Below, in pieces: positions 1 to 6,894 of a stretch of DNA of 16,716 bases (position 1 is the first letter of the stretch; the number at the start of each line of letters is the position of its first letter). Source of the DNA: an uncultured Eubacteriales bacterium (GTDB lineage: Bacteria > Bacillota > Clostridia > Christensenellales > CAG-917). Under the pieces are notes generated by a model. That model saw only the letters and a program-made list of their open reading frames with translations, searched no databases and had not been told where the DNA came from. The stretch is from assembly GCA_900549225.1 (NCBI GenBank), contig URNP01000028.1:1-16716 (forward strand), given 5' to 3'. Made by a program: the position numbers and the translations under genes.

Positions 1-11
1 GCGAGGCTCTT

Positions 12-37
12 GGCAATGCGCACACTTGCGTATTGCC
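12..37. other. Stem-loop downstream of the PII-like gene
   Basis: The arms GGCAATGCGC (12-21) and GCGTATTGCC (28-37) pair over 10 positions around a 6-base loop, with one G.T wobble in plus-strand RNA. GAGGC (3-7) and GCCTC (41-45) could extend the stem. It lies about 30 bp past the stop of the minus-strand PII-like gene, where a terminator would be expected, but no T-run follows it on the minus strand. It may be a weak terminator, a 3' stabilising hairpin or part of an element cut by the window edge. The pairing is seen directly; the role is unknown. Confidence 0.4.
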
Positions 38-66
38 ATTGCCTCAGCGACGGTTTTTGCTCATTA

Positions 67-378
67 TTAATTGACTCCGACCACTCCGTCCACGGGCATA
101 GCGAAAGCGATTCCGTGCGCAGACGTATGCGTACCCACGCTTCTGTACAGCGCGTGCATAACGTCCTCTTTTATATCCTCGCTCACGATAATCATAATCA
201 TTTCTTTTTCGGGTTGAATCTGGATATGGAAGGCTTTTTCGGCTTCGAGATTAGCCGTACCTCTTGCGCTCATAACCGTACCGCCTCTTGCCCCGACGGC
301 GCGAGCGGCGTCCATAGCCTCGTCTGCGAAGCCGTTATTCACTATACACACAATAACCTGAAAATTCTTATCGCTCAT
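67..378 (-). CDS. PII-like signal protein (P-II family), short form
   Basis: A 103-residue protein of the P-II/GlnB fold, close to the family's usual length of about 112. Visible signatures are the glycine-rich turn followed by ARGTAN (residues 38-43), a second-half strand pattern and a C-terminal GIAFAMPVD (89-97), typical of the PII-like proteins encoded next to DUF1538 membrane proteins. The region where GlnB has its uridylylated T-loop tyrosine has no Tyr, so classic uridylylation is unlikely. Family members bind nucleotides and regulate a partner, often a transporter; here the partner is probably the DUF1538 protein. The ATG lies inside the end of the upstream gene (11-nt overlap) behind AAGGAGG, which points to translational coupling. 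The reading ends in Asn-TAA-TAA. The ligand is unknown. Confidence 0.85.
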   Translation of the reverse strand: MSDKNFQVIVCIVNNGFADEAMDAARAVGARGGTVMSARGTANLEAEKAFHIQIQPEKEMIMIIVSEDIKEDVMHALYRSVGTHTSAHGIAFAMPVDGVVGVN

Positions 379-841
379 TATGTCCCTCCTTGACGGTTTT
401 GAGGTTGTTGCTCAAAAAACCGTATGCGGCAACGCCTATCATACTCGAAAACGGCACTGTAAATGCGATTCCTTTGCCTTTTTTGATGGTTTTGAATTTT
501 TCTTCGAGCGTAGCGAGAGCCTCTTTTGCTCTTTCTTGCTTGATGACGCTGAAAATTGCGGTTTTGGTTTGGTCGTTCCATTCCGAAAGGCTGAGCATTT
601 CCGCGTTTGCCGTACCTCTTGCGCGGGACGTCCACTGGAAGTTGACCTCGAATGACGACTGCAAAAGGTCGGTATAGAACTCTGCCTTGTTGTTTGGCAC
701 GATGCTGACAAGAAGCATCAGTTTTCCCGAATTGACTTTCGGAGCGGCGGAGGAGTTATTTCTTGCGGCTTTGATTTCCGCGCCCTTGGCAGCCGCTTTT
801 TTTGCGACTTTTTTGACTTTTTTCACAACTTTGTCAACCAT
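368..841 (-). CDS. PII-like protein with basic Lys/Ala-rich N-terminal tail
   Basis: A 157-residue protein. Residues 41-140 form a second, divergent P-II-type domain that shares ARGTAN (74-79) and GKGIAFTVP (122-130) with the neighbouring 103-residue PII-like protein. Residues 1-30 are very basic: ten Lys/Arg against two acidic residues, with K/A/V repeats resembling a histone-H1-like tail. The ATG is well supported by AGGAGG about 5 bases upstream, so the tail is probably translated; that motif overlaps the stop of the upstream DUF1538 gene. An internal Met at 42 has a weaker site. The role is inferred as a PII-type regulator of the DUF1538 transporter, with the tail possibly binding the transporter's acidic N-terminus, acidic lipid or nucleic acid. 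A short C-terminal tail follows the domain. Confidence 0.8.
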   Translation of the reverse strand: MVDKVVKKVKKVAKKAAAKGAEIKAARNNSSAAPKVNSGKLMLLVSIVPNNKAEFYTDLLQSSFEVNFQWTSRARGTANAEMLSLSEWNDQTKTAIFSVIKQERAKEALATLEEKFKTIKKGKGIAFTVPFSSMIGVAAYGFLSNNLKTVKEGHNER

Positions 842-850
842 ACGTCCTCC

Positions 851-2797
851 TTACATAAAGTTGATAATCTGTTCGTCGTCGGCGTCGAGGATACGGCGCA
901 TAACGATTTTTTCTTTGACTTTTGCGCTTGCAACCGCTCTGAAGCCGAGAAGTTGGATTGTGATAAGCGGAGTCATCGCAACCATAGCAACGATACCGAA
1001 AGCGAGGTTGAGCACCTCTTGCTCACCGCACAAAACCGCGCACGCTCCGATTGCAAACGGAAGAATGAAACTCGACGTCAACGGACCGCTTGCGACTCCG
1101 CCCGAGTCGAATGCGATTGCGGTGTAAATCTTCGGCACGAAGAACGACAATCCCAACGAAATCAGATAACCGGGAATCAGATAGTAAAGCAACGAAAATC
1201 CGTATATGATTCTTATGACGCTAAGTCCGATTGAAAGTCCCACGCCGATAGAGAGCGCAACGAGCATAGCGCGCTTTGACACGCCGCCGTTGGTGATTTG
1301 CTCGACTTGCTTGTTGAGAACGTGCACCGCAGGCTCGGCAAGAACGACCACGAAGCCGATAACGAACGCAAACACTATGATCAAAGGTTTCGAGAACTGT
1401 GCGATTTCCGCGCCGAGTTTGAATCCGATAGGCATAAATCCGACCTTGACGGAGGTGAGGAACACCACGAGTCCGACGTACGTATAGAGGATTCCGATGC
1501 CGATTTGAATGATTTTTTGTTTTGGGAGTTTGAGCACGGTGACTTGCAAAATCGCAAAGAACACCACGATAAGACCGAGCGCGATAAGCACTTCGAGAGC
1601 CACCGCTCCGAGCGCAGGCGCAAAGTTTGCGCCGAGGTTTGCCTCTATCGAGTAATCAGGGAGCGTAAAGGACATATCACCCTTTGCCACAAGCGAGAGT
1701 GCCATAACGGCAAGCATAGGCCCGATAGAGCAAAGCGCGATAAGACCGAAACTGTTTTCCTTTGCGTTTCTACCGCCCGTATTGAGTGCGACGCCCACGC
1801 CCAAAGCCATGATAAACGGCACGGTTATAGGGCCTGTCGTCACGCCGCCCGAGTCGAACGCCATAGGCAGGAACACGCCCTTGCCCTGCTCGTATATAAT
1901 TGCGGTGAGCGCAAAAAGCACCATATAGAAAAACATCAGAAGAGATGACAAATCTTTTCTAAAAACGATTTTTGAGATTGCGATAACCAAAAACACGCCC
2001 ACGCCCACGCCGACCGTAGCGATAAGCACGGTGCTGTCCATCGCGGCTTTGACCTGCTGCGCAAGCACGCTCAAATCGGGTTCGGCGACGGTGATAAGCA
2101 CGCCCATCGCAAAGCCCACGCCGAGCAAAAGCGGCAGTTTTTTGGACTTTGTCAAACCTGCTCCGACGTGTTCGCCCATAGGCGTCATAGCAAGGTCTGC
2201 GCCGACGTTAAACAGCGCGATTCCGAGAATCAGCATAATTGCGGACACGACGAAAGTCACGATTTCCTTCGACGTGAAATCGGTGACGGGAGTAAGCGCG
2301 AAGATAAGCACGATAACCGCCACTGGAAGCACCGAAAAGAGCGACTCTTTAAGTTTTGAGAGCGTGTTCATACCAATGTTTTTCGCCATCGATTTTTGCG
2401 CCATGAGGTCTTTTGAAATCTGCAATTCGTCCTTTTCGCTCTTTGACTTTTTGAACAAGCCGTGAGAACTTCTATTCCCCAAAATACGACATTTTTCGGG
2501 TTTTGAATCTGCGTTTTCGTTGCCTATTTCAGTCGATTCGACAAGATTCTCACTCTTTTGACCTTTATTTGCGCCGCTCTCGACGTCGCTTTGACAAGAT
2601 TCGACGTTGTTTGCCTCGTCCTCAGGCGCATTATTGCAAGAATCGACAAAATCCGACGCAACGCCGAACTCCGCCGAATTTTCGGACGGACTTTGCACGG
2701 TGCAGTCTTTCAAGGCGTCGTCTGTCGTGACGGGAGAGCAAGCGCATTGCTCTTTTTCGACGGATTCCTTTACGATTTTGTCTTTTTCTTTTTCCAT
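851..2797 (-). CDS. DUF1538 family integral membrane protein (two fused domains), putative PII-regulated ion transporter
   Basis: A 648-residue membrane protein. Residues 1-145 are hydrophilic and probably disordered. The first 100 residues hold 24 Asp/Glu against 9 Lys, and six Cys occur at 18, 20, 32, 54, 68 and 103. Two homologous membrane halves follow (about 150-415 and 420-640). Each contains a VAEP/LAEP motif (237-240, 486-489) and an FDSGGV-x2-GP motif (314-323, 563-572), showing internal duplication. From memory, a two-gene DUF1538 pair from Halomonas (UmpA/UmpB) was reported as a Na+(Li+,K+)/H+ antiporter; the same activity here is inference. It is the first gene of an operon with two PII-like genes, 9 bp before the next. 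No Shine-Dalgarno precedes the ATG, and a TATAAT lies 6 bases upstream, so translation may be leaderless or the start may be wrong. The next Met residues are far inside the tail. Confidence 0.85.
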   Translation of the reverse strand: MEKEKDKIVKESVEKEQCACSPVTTDDALKDCTVQSPSENSAEFGVASDFVDSCNNAPEDEANNVESCQSDVESGANKGQKSENLVESTEIGNENADSKPEKCRILGNRSSHGLFKKSKSEKDELQISKDLMAQKSMAKNIGMNTLSKLKESLFSVLPVAVIVLIFALTPVTDFTSKEIVTFVVSAIMLILGIALFNVGADLAMTPMGEHVGAGLTKSKKLPLLLGVGFAMGVLITVAEPDLSVLAQQVKAAMDSTVLIATVGVGVGVFLVIAISKIVFRKDLSSLLMFFYMVLFALTAIIYEQGKGVFLPMAFDSGGVTTGPITVPFIMALGVGVALNTGGRNAKENSFGLIALCSIGPMLAVMALSLVAKGDMSFTLPDYSIEANLGANFAPALGAVALEVLIALGLIVVFFAILQVTVLKLPKQKIIQIGIGILYTYVGLVVFLTSVKVGFMPIGFKLGAEIAQFSKPLIIVFAFVIGFVVVLAEPAVHVLNKQVEQITNGGVSKRAMLVALSIGVGLSIGLSVIRIIYGFSLLYYLIPGYLISLGLSFFVPKIYTAIAFDSGGVASGPLTSSFILPFAIGACAVLCGEQEVLNLAFGIVAMVAMTPLITIQLLGFRAVASAKVKEKIVMRRILDADDEQIINFM

Positions 2798-2803
2798 ACT
2801 ATG

Positions 2804-2809
2804 ATTATA
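2804..2809 (-). promoter_or_regulatory. Possible -10 element of the DUF1538-PII operon
   Basis: On the minus strand a perfect TATAAT lies six bases before the DUF1538 ATG. If it is the -10 box, transcription would begin at or next to the ATG and give a leaderless message, which would fit the missing ribosome binding site. I see no convincing -35 at 16-18 bp. A chance hit in A+T-rich sequence is possible. Confidence 0.3.
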
Positions 2810-2924
2810 ATGATAAAGTATATTCTTTTTCTTTTGCGGATATTATTATGCCAAAAAAACTCACGTGTGTCAATCTCTGCCTTACGCCGTCATCTTATAA
2901 ATTCACACTTAAAACAATATTAAA

Positions 2925-2942
2925 ATGATACACTTGTATGAT
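2925..2942. promoter_or_regulatory. Operator-like inverted repeat containing TACANNTGTA
   Basis: An 18-bp imperfect palindrome (half-sites match at 7 of 8 positions) has the core TACACTTGTA (2929-2938). This fits TACANNTGTA, the operator core used by CopY/BlaI/MecI-type winged-helix repressors. It lies between the divergent DUF1538 and yitT-like genes, about 130 and 110 bp from their starts. No such repressor gene is in the window. The match is direct; binding is inference and chance is possible. Confidence 0.35.
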
Positions 2943-2977
2943 TATTTTTTTGCCAATGATTCACCTTCTCAAAACGC

Positions 2978-3006
2978 TTGACTTTTATCTTAGAAATTCT
3001 TATCTT
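2978..3006 (+). promoter_or_regulatory. Candidate sigma-A promoter for the yitT-like gene
   Basis: TTGACT (2978-2983) matches the -35 consensus at five of six positions. It is followed after 17 bp by TATCTT (3001-3006), a 4/6 match to the -10. The predicted start near 3013 gives a leader of about 37 bases before the ATG at 3050. A 16-bp palindrome lies within that leader. Confidence 0.45.
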
Positions 3007-3020
3007 TGGATATACATAGC

Positions 3021-3036
3021 GGAAACTATAGTTTCC
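3021..3036. promoter_or_regulatory. Perfect 16-bp palindrome, probable operator of the yitT-like gene
   Basis: GGAAACTATAGTTTCC reads identically on both strands. It lies 14 bp past the candidate -10 box and 13 bp before the ATG, the usual place for a repressor operator. In RNA it could also fold as a 6-bp stem with a TATA loop just upstream of the ribosome binding site. I cannot assign the binding protein. Confidence 0.5.
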
Positions 3037-3049
3037 GTGCGGTGAAGAT

Positions 3050-4201
3050 ATGAAGAAAATCACAATCGACAAAAACCAAGCGACATATGTCTCAAAACTT
3101 CTCGTTCTCTCTCTCGTATTGGCGTTCGCAAGAGCACTATCCGCGCACATTTTCATCAATCCGAACGGCTTTGCTCCGGGCGGAGTCGGCGGAATTGCGG
3201 CAATCATTCACTATGCGGCGGAGAGAAGCACGAATCCGACCATACTCAAACTCTCTTCCAACCTCTTTGATCCGGGCATTTTCACGATTATACTCAACAT
3301 ACCTCTCGTGATTGCGGCGTTCTGCGTGCTTGAGAAGAAGTTTGCAACCTACACGACCATCACTCTTTTGCTGTATTCGGGCTTCGTCTATATGCTCGGC
3401 GCGGTCGGTTGCCCTCAGTATTACGCAAACGGCAACTACGGACTTATGCTCATAGCGGCGCTCGGCGGAGGCGCGATTGCAGGCGTATCGATGGGCTTTA
3501 TGCTCAGACAGGATTTGAGCATAGGCGGCACGGATATCATCGGCAAAATAATATACACGCACAATCCGTCCGCACATACTCACTGGTGGATAATGATTTG
3601 CGACTGCGTAGTCGCTTTGGCATCAGGTTTTCTCGGACTCATCAATCTCGACAAAGGTGCGGACGCAACCACCGTGCTCACCAACATACTCTCCCCCGTG
3701 CTTTTCTCGTTTATCTGCCTCGTCACTCAATCCAAGGTCTGCGACGTAGTCGAATCGGGCTTGCTCTCATCGCTCGTATTCACCATCATCACGGACAAAT
3801 CGGACGCAATCGCGCACGAACTTTCCGTACAACTGCATAGAGGCGTAACAATCACCAAATCGGTCGGATATTACACGGGCAAGGAACACAATATTATCAT
3901 CTGCGTGACTTCCAAAAAGCAAGTCAACAAAGTCAAAGACATAGTCAAAGCGTGCGATCCTCAAGCGTTTATGTACATAACGCAAGCGGGCGAAGTTTCG
4001 GGCAAAGGCTTCACGGGCGGCAAACTTCTCAAGAAAGGCGAAGTCGAAAAAATCGACATGTCGGATATCATTCCTTCCGAACATATGCACGACCATGATT
4101 TAGCAAACGCAAACGAGGATACCAACATCCTTCAACCCGTGCCTATCGAAACCGCAGCGCAAGACTTAAACACGGCTTGCGACACTACGGATAAGGACTA
4201 A
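3050..4201 (+). CDS. YitT family membrane protein (YitT/DUF161 plus C-terminal DUF2179)
   Basis: A 383-residue inner-membrane protein. Hydrophobic segments near residues 15-35, 73-95, 100-120, 130-152, 178-198 and 207-226 form the YitT membrane domain, with the characteristic N-terminal region INPNGFAPGGVGGIA (36-50) and DLSIGGTDII (155-164). Residues about 240-325 are a soluble DUF2179 domain with HRGVTI (263-268) and GYYTGKEHN. A tail of about 40 residues follows, beginning with a His/Asp cluster (SEHMHDHD, 343-350). The molecular function of the family is unknown; transport is often suggested. The ATG is preceded by GGTGA four bases upstream, a modest site. It stands alone on the plus strand with its own candidate promoter and operator palindrome, and ends at the bidirectional terminator. 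Confidence 0.9.
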   Translation: MKKITIDKNQATYVSKLLVLSLVLAFARALSAHIFINPNGFAPGGVGGIAAIIHYAAERSTNPTILKLSSNLFDPGIFTIILNIPLVIAAFCVLEKKFATYTTITLLLYSGFVYMLGAVGCPQYYANGNYGLMLIAALGGGAIAGVSMGFMLRQDLSIGGTDIIGKIIYTHNPSAHTHWWIMICDCVVALASGFLGLINLDKGADATTVLTNILSPVLFSFICLVTQSKVCDVVESGLLSSLVFTIITDKSDAIAHELSVQLHRGVTITKSVGYYTGKEHNIIICVTSKKQVNKVKDIVKACDPQAFMYITQAGEVSGKGFTGGKLLKKGEVEKIDMSDIIPSEHMHDHDLANANEDTNILQPVPIETAAQDLNTACDTTDKD

Positions 4202-4238
4202 TCCACAAATATTTTCGGATAATAAATTAACGATTATC

Positions 4239-4268
4239 AAAAAAACGAGCGATTCCGCTCGTTTTTTT
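4239..4268. terminator. Bidirectional intrinsic terminator
   Basis: A 6-bp G+C-containing stem, CGAGCG (4246-4251) with CGCTCG (4256-4261), surrounds an ATTC loop. It is flanked by seven A on the left and seven T on the right, so it gives stem plus U-run on either strand. It lies between the ends of the convergent yitT-like gene (4201) and the Gph-like phosphatase gene (4280) and should terminate both units. Confidence 0.92.
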
Positions 4269-4279
4269 GAACTTATTGC

Positions 4280-4936
4280 TTATTCCAAAAACAATTTTTC
4301 GATATTCAAAATCTCTTTCGGATTATCGATAATTATTTTTGCTCCGCACTCTTCGAGGCGCTTTCTGCCTCTGAATCCCCAACTCACCGCCACGCAATCC
4401 ACTTGCGCGTTTATTGCCGTCTGCAAGTCGACTTCGCTGTCGCCTATGTATACGGTTCGACTTTTTTCGACACCGAGTTCATTGACGACTGCGTTTACGG
4501 AATCGGGATACGGCTTTGCCCTCACGTCGTCACGTTGTCCTACGACGACGTCAAACAATCCTTCGAAATAATCCTTTGCGAGTTCTTGCACCGCACTATC
4601 CATTTTATTTGAAACCACGGCGCACTTTTTTCCTTGCTTGCGAAGCGTTTCCACAACCGACCGAATATCGTCGTACGGTTTCGTATTGTCGGCGCAATGA
4701 TAAAAGTAGTGTTGTTTGAACACGTCAAGCACCGCAAGAGTGGTTTTCGTATCAGTACCCTTCGGCACACTTTCTTCGATTAGGCGTTTCACGCCGTTAC
4801 CGGTTCTGTCGGCAATTTCGCTTTTAGAAAGCGGCGGAAAATCGAAAACTTCGAGCGCATAATTCACGCTCGTCGCCAAATCTTCAAGCGTATCGAGAAT
4901 AGTTCCGTCAAGATCAAAAATATATAGACTTTTCAT
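4280..4936 (-). CDS. HAD-superfamily phosphatase, phosphoglycolate phosphatase-like
   Basis: A 218-residue cytoplasmic HAD hydrolase of the Gph/PGMB type. It shows motif I DLDGT (8-12; Asp8 would be the nucleophile and Asp10 the acid/base), motif II with Ser109 in VSNK (108-111), motif III Lys141 in AKPYPD, and motif IV GDSEVD (165-170). The helical cap occupies about residues 15-80. Members remove phosphate from 2-phosphoglycolate or small sugar phosphates; the substrate cannot be read from the sequence. Downstream of galM and the acetyltransferase, a sugar phosphate is plausible. The start lies six bases after the upstream stop without a clear Shine-Dalgarno, so it may depend on coupling. 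It is the last gene before the terminator. Confidence 0.88.
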   Translation of the reverse strand: MKSLYIFDLDGTILDTLEDLATSVNYALEVFDFPPLSKSEIADRTGNGVKRLIEESVPKGTDTKTTLAVLDVFKQHYFYHCADNTKPYDDIRSVVETLRKQGKKCAVVSNKMDSAVQELAKDYFEGLFDVVVGQRDDVRAKPYPDSVNAVVNELGVEKSRTVYIGDSEVDLQTAINAQVDCVAVSWGFRGRKRLEECGAKIIIDNPKEILNIEKLFLE

Positions 4937-4942
4937 TTGATG

Positions 4943-5680
4943 TCAGTTTTTTTGGAATAGTCCTTCTTTCATCATATACTGATTCATTTCGGACAAGTCG
5001 TCGCCCTCGAATTTGCGCATACGTTGCACTCTTGCAGGGATACCCGTCACAAGCGTGAAATCGTCGACGCTCTTTGTGACGATCGCGCCCGTACCGACCA
5101 CTGCTCCTTTGCCGAGTTTCACCCCCGGCAGAATGGTTGCGTTGGTATACACTTTTGCGTAATCGCCTATTTCCACGCCGTTGTACTCTCTTTGCATATG
5201 GTCGTGTTCGCTGTGTGAGTGGGTGAAGATTTTAACGTATTCCGTGAGCATTGCAAAGTCGCCCATTTTGACGCCGCCCTTAGTGTCGATATAGCAGCCT
5301 GCGTTCCAACTTACGTTGTCGCCAACTTCCAGACGATGCCCGTAATTGAATCTGCACCCCTCGTTTGCGACGAATCCGTCACCGCATTTTTTGAAGAGTT
5401 TTTTTGCGATTATTTGTCTGAACGGCACTGCGAAATTGCAGTTCAGACCGAGCGGAACTCTGTCCACGCTATCCCAAAGAATATGCAAATTTCTCTGCTC
5501 CTCGGTGTACGGGTCGATATCTCCCATAGGCATATAGTCACCCCAAAGTCTGAACGACTTAAGGTCGTCCGCGCTATAGTCGTCAATGCCTATAAGTTTC
5601 ATCGCAAGCGCGGCGTTTTTTGAATCCATACCGTCCTCTGCAAGTTTTTCAAACTGCTTCAATCTTTCGTCAATTGTCAT
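4943..5680 (-). CDS. Hexapeptide-repeat O-acetyltransferase (maltose/galactoside acetyltransferase-like)
   Basis: A 245-residue left-handed beta-helix acyltransferase. The N-terminal 95 residues are helical. The hexapeptide region runs from about 105 to 205, with CRFNYGHRLEVGDNV, a His-rich loop with several candidate catalytic His (THSHSEHDH, 153-161), and IGDYAKVYTNATILPGVKLGKGAVVGTGAIV arranged in turns, then TGIPARV (212-218), which is typical of LacA/Maa-type enzymes. Members transfer acetyl from acetyl-CoA to sugar hydroxyls. I chose the ATG at 5678-5680 over a TTG two codons upstream because AAAGG lies seven bases before it. The family is clear; the acceptor is unknown. It is in one run with galM and the phosphatase gene. 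Confidence 0.88.
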   Translation of the reverse strand: MTIDERLKQFEKLAEDGMDSKNAALAMKLIGIDDYSADDLKSFRLWGDYMPMGDIDPYTEEQRNLHILWDSVDRVPLGLNCNFAVPFRQIIAKKLFKKCGDGFVANEGCRFNYGHRLEVGDNVSWNAGCYIDTKGGVKMGDFAMLTEYVKIFTHSHSEHDHMQREYNGVEIGDYAKVYTNATILPGVKLGKGAVVGTGAIVTKSVDDFTLVTGIPARVQRMRKFEGDDLSEMNQYMMKEGLFQKN

Positions 5681-5747
5681 AATCAAGCCTTTATCTATGC
5701 GTTTTGCACATATAAAATATTATTTTTGTCGTTTTACAGCAGAGAAA

Positions 5748-6770
5748 TCATTTTTCGACTTCAAATCCGTATTGCGTTTTGGTTTTGTAGGTCTTGCCTT
5801 TTTCGAGTTCCACGCTCTCAAAAGACGGCACGTTTTGAGCGTTGGGATATCCTTGCGTTTCCATACAGAACGCCGACTGATATCCGTAGACTTTTTTGCC
5901 TTTTTGCCCTTCAAGGAAGTTGCCAGTATAGAACTGCATACACGGTCTGTCGGTATAAACGCTCATTTTGATTCCGCTCTTTTCGCCCCTTGCCGTTGCG
6001 ACTTTTCTGAAGCCCTCGCCTTTTAGCACGTAGTTGAAATCGTAGCCTCTTGCAACTTCGAGCATATGCTCTTTTGCGCCGATATCCTTGCCGATTTCCT
6101 TCTCTGTCGTGAAGTCGAACGCCGTGCCGAGAATATTTCTTTTCTCTCCGTGAGGGATGAGTTCGTCGTCGACGGTTGTGAGATATTCCGAGTCTATAAA
6201 CACCTTATGTCCGAGCACGGTTTTGAAATCACCGTCGAGATTGAAGTATGCGTGATTGGTGAGCGAGCAAAGCGTGTCTGCGTTTGCGCTTGCCTCGTAT
6301 TCGAGCGTCAAAACGTTGTCGTCCGAGAGCGAATACGTCACCGAAACGGACAACTTCGCGGGATACCCTTCTTCCCCGTCGGGCGAAATTCTTGACAATC
6401 TAAGTCCTTTTCCTTTGATTATCTCCGCCGTCCAAAGTCTTGAATCGAATCCGACTTTTCCGCCGTGCAGATGGTTGTTCCCATCGTTTTTGAAGAGGTA
6501 GTATTCCTTGCCGTCGAGTGTAAATTTCGCACCGCCTATACGGTTGCAAACTCTTCCGATAACGGCGTTGAAATACGGATTTTCTTGCAAGAATCCGTCC
6601 GGCGTATCGAAGCCCGCCACGACGTCGACGAGGTTTCCGTCCTTATCGGGAACGCACAAATTAGCAATGCGCGCTCCGTAGGTGATAATCACCGCATACG
6701 CGCCGTTCGCGTTTTCGATTTTGTAACTTTCGATAGCGTTTTCGCTTTTTTGGAGATAAGTGATTTTCAT
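5748..6770 (-). CDS. galM: Aldose 1-epimerase (mutarotase)
   Basis: A 340-residue protein matching the GalM length and fold. It interconverts alpha and beta anomers of free aldoses such as galactose and glucose, feeding the Leloir pathway. Visible active-site elements are Arg73 in GRVCNR, NHLHGG (99-104) with His100/His102, His173 in NHAYFNLDG (general acid) and Glu304 in METQGYPN (general base). There is no signal peptide, so it is cytoplasmic. The ATG is preceded by GAGGAT. No galK, galT or galE is in the window. An intergenic repeat lies upstream, between it and the lipoprotein gene. Confidence 0.95.
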   Translation of the reverse strand: MKITYLQKSENAIESYKIENANGAYAVIITYGARIANLCVPDKDGNLVDVVAGFDTPDGFLQENPYFNAVIGRVCNRIGGAKFTLDGKEYYLFKNDGNNHLHGGKVGFDSRLWTAEIIKGKGLRLSRISPDGEEGYPAKLSVSVTYSLSDDNVLTLEYEASANADTLCSLTNHAYFNLDGDFKTVLGHKVFIDSEYLTTVDDELIPHGEKRNILGTAFDFTTEKEIGKDIGAKEHMLEVARGYDFNYVLKGEGFRKVATARGEKSGIKMSVYTDRPCMQFYTGNFLEGQKGKKVYGYQSAFCMETQGYPNAQNVPSFESVELEKGKTYKTKTQYGFEVEK

Positions 6771-6834
6771 ATTTTTATATCCTCAACAGTGATTTCGTTC
6801 TTTTGATTTCAATTGCAATTATTTATTATATTTT

Positions 6835-6882
6835 CATATTTCGGGTGTAAGCAGAGCCCCCCGCAATTATTAATTATTAATT
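6835..6882 (-). repeat. Intergenic repeat copy A (heptamer plus G+C-rich block)
   Basis: Two AATTATT heptamers (6865-6878) plus AATT, preceded on the plus strand by CATATTTCGGGTGTAAGC and a run of C. It closely matches copy B, sharing CATAT, TTCGGGTGT, AGCAGAG and CGCAATTATT. Read on the minus strand it starts 12 bp after the lipoprotein stop. The hairpin potential seen in copies C and D is largely lost. The unit looks like a REP/MITE-type element or a conserved 3'-UTR module; I cannot name a family. Confidence 0.8.
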
Positions 6883-6894
6883 TTGCAACGGTCG

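Noticed and set aside
1298..1948. A plus-strand open frame of 216 codons rich in His, Asp, Glu and Arg
   Set aside because: It lies opposite the membrane domain of DUF1538; the charged composition is what the reverse strand of hydrophobic codons gives. No other sign of a gene.
2558..2923. A plus-strand open frame opposite the DUF1538 N-tail reaching into the spacer
   Set aside because: No ribosome binding site or family resemblance; a low-complexity hydrophobic end comes from the A+T-rich spacer.
2798..3049. A riboswitch or small RNA gene in the 252-bp divergent spacer
   Set aside because: I see only promoter-like and palindromic sites; no recognisable riboswitch core or long conserved pairing.
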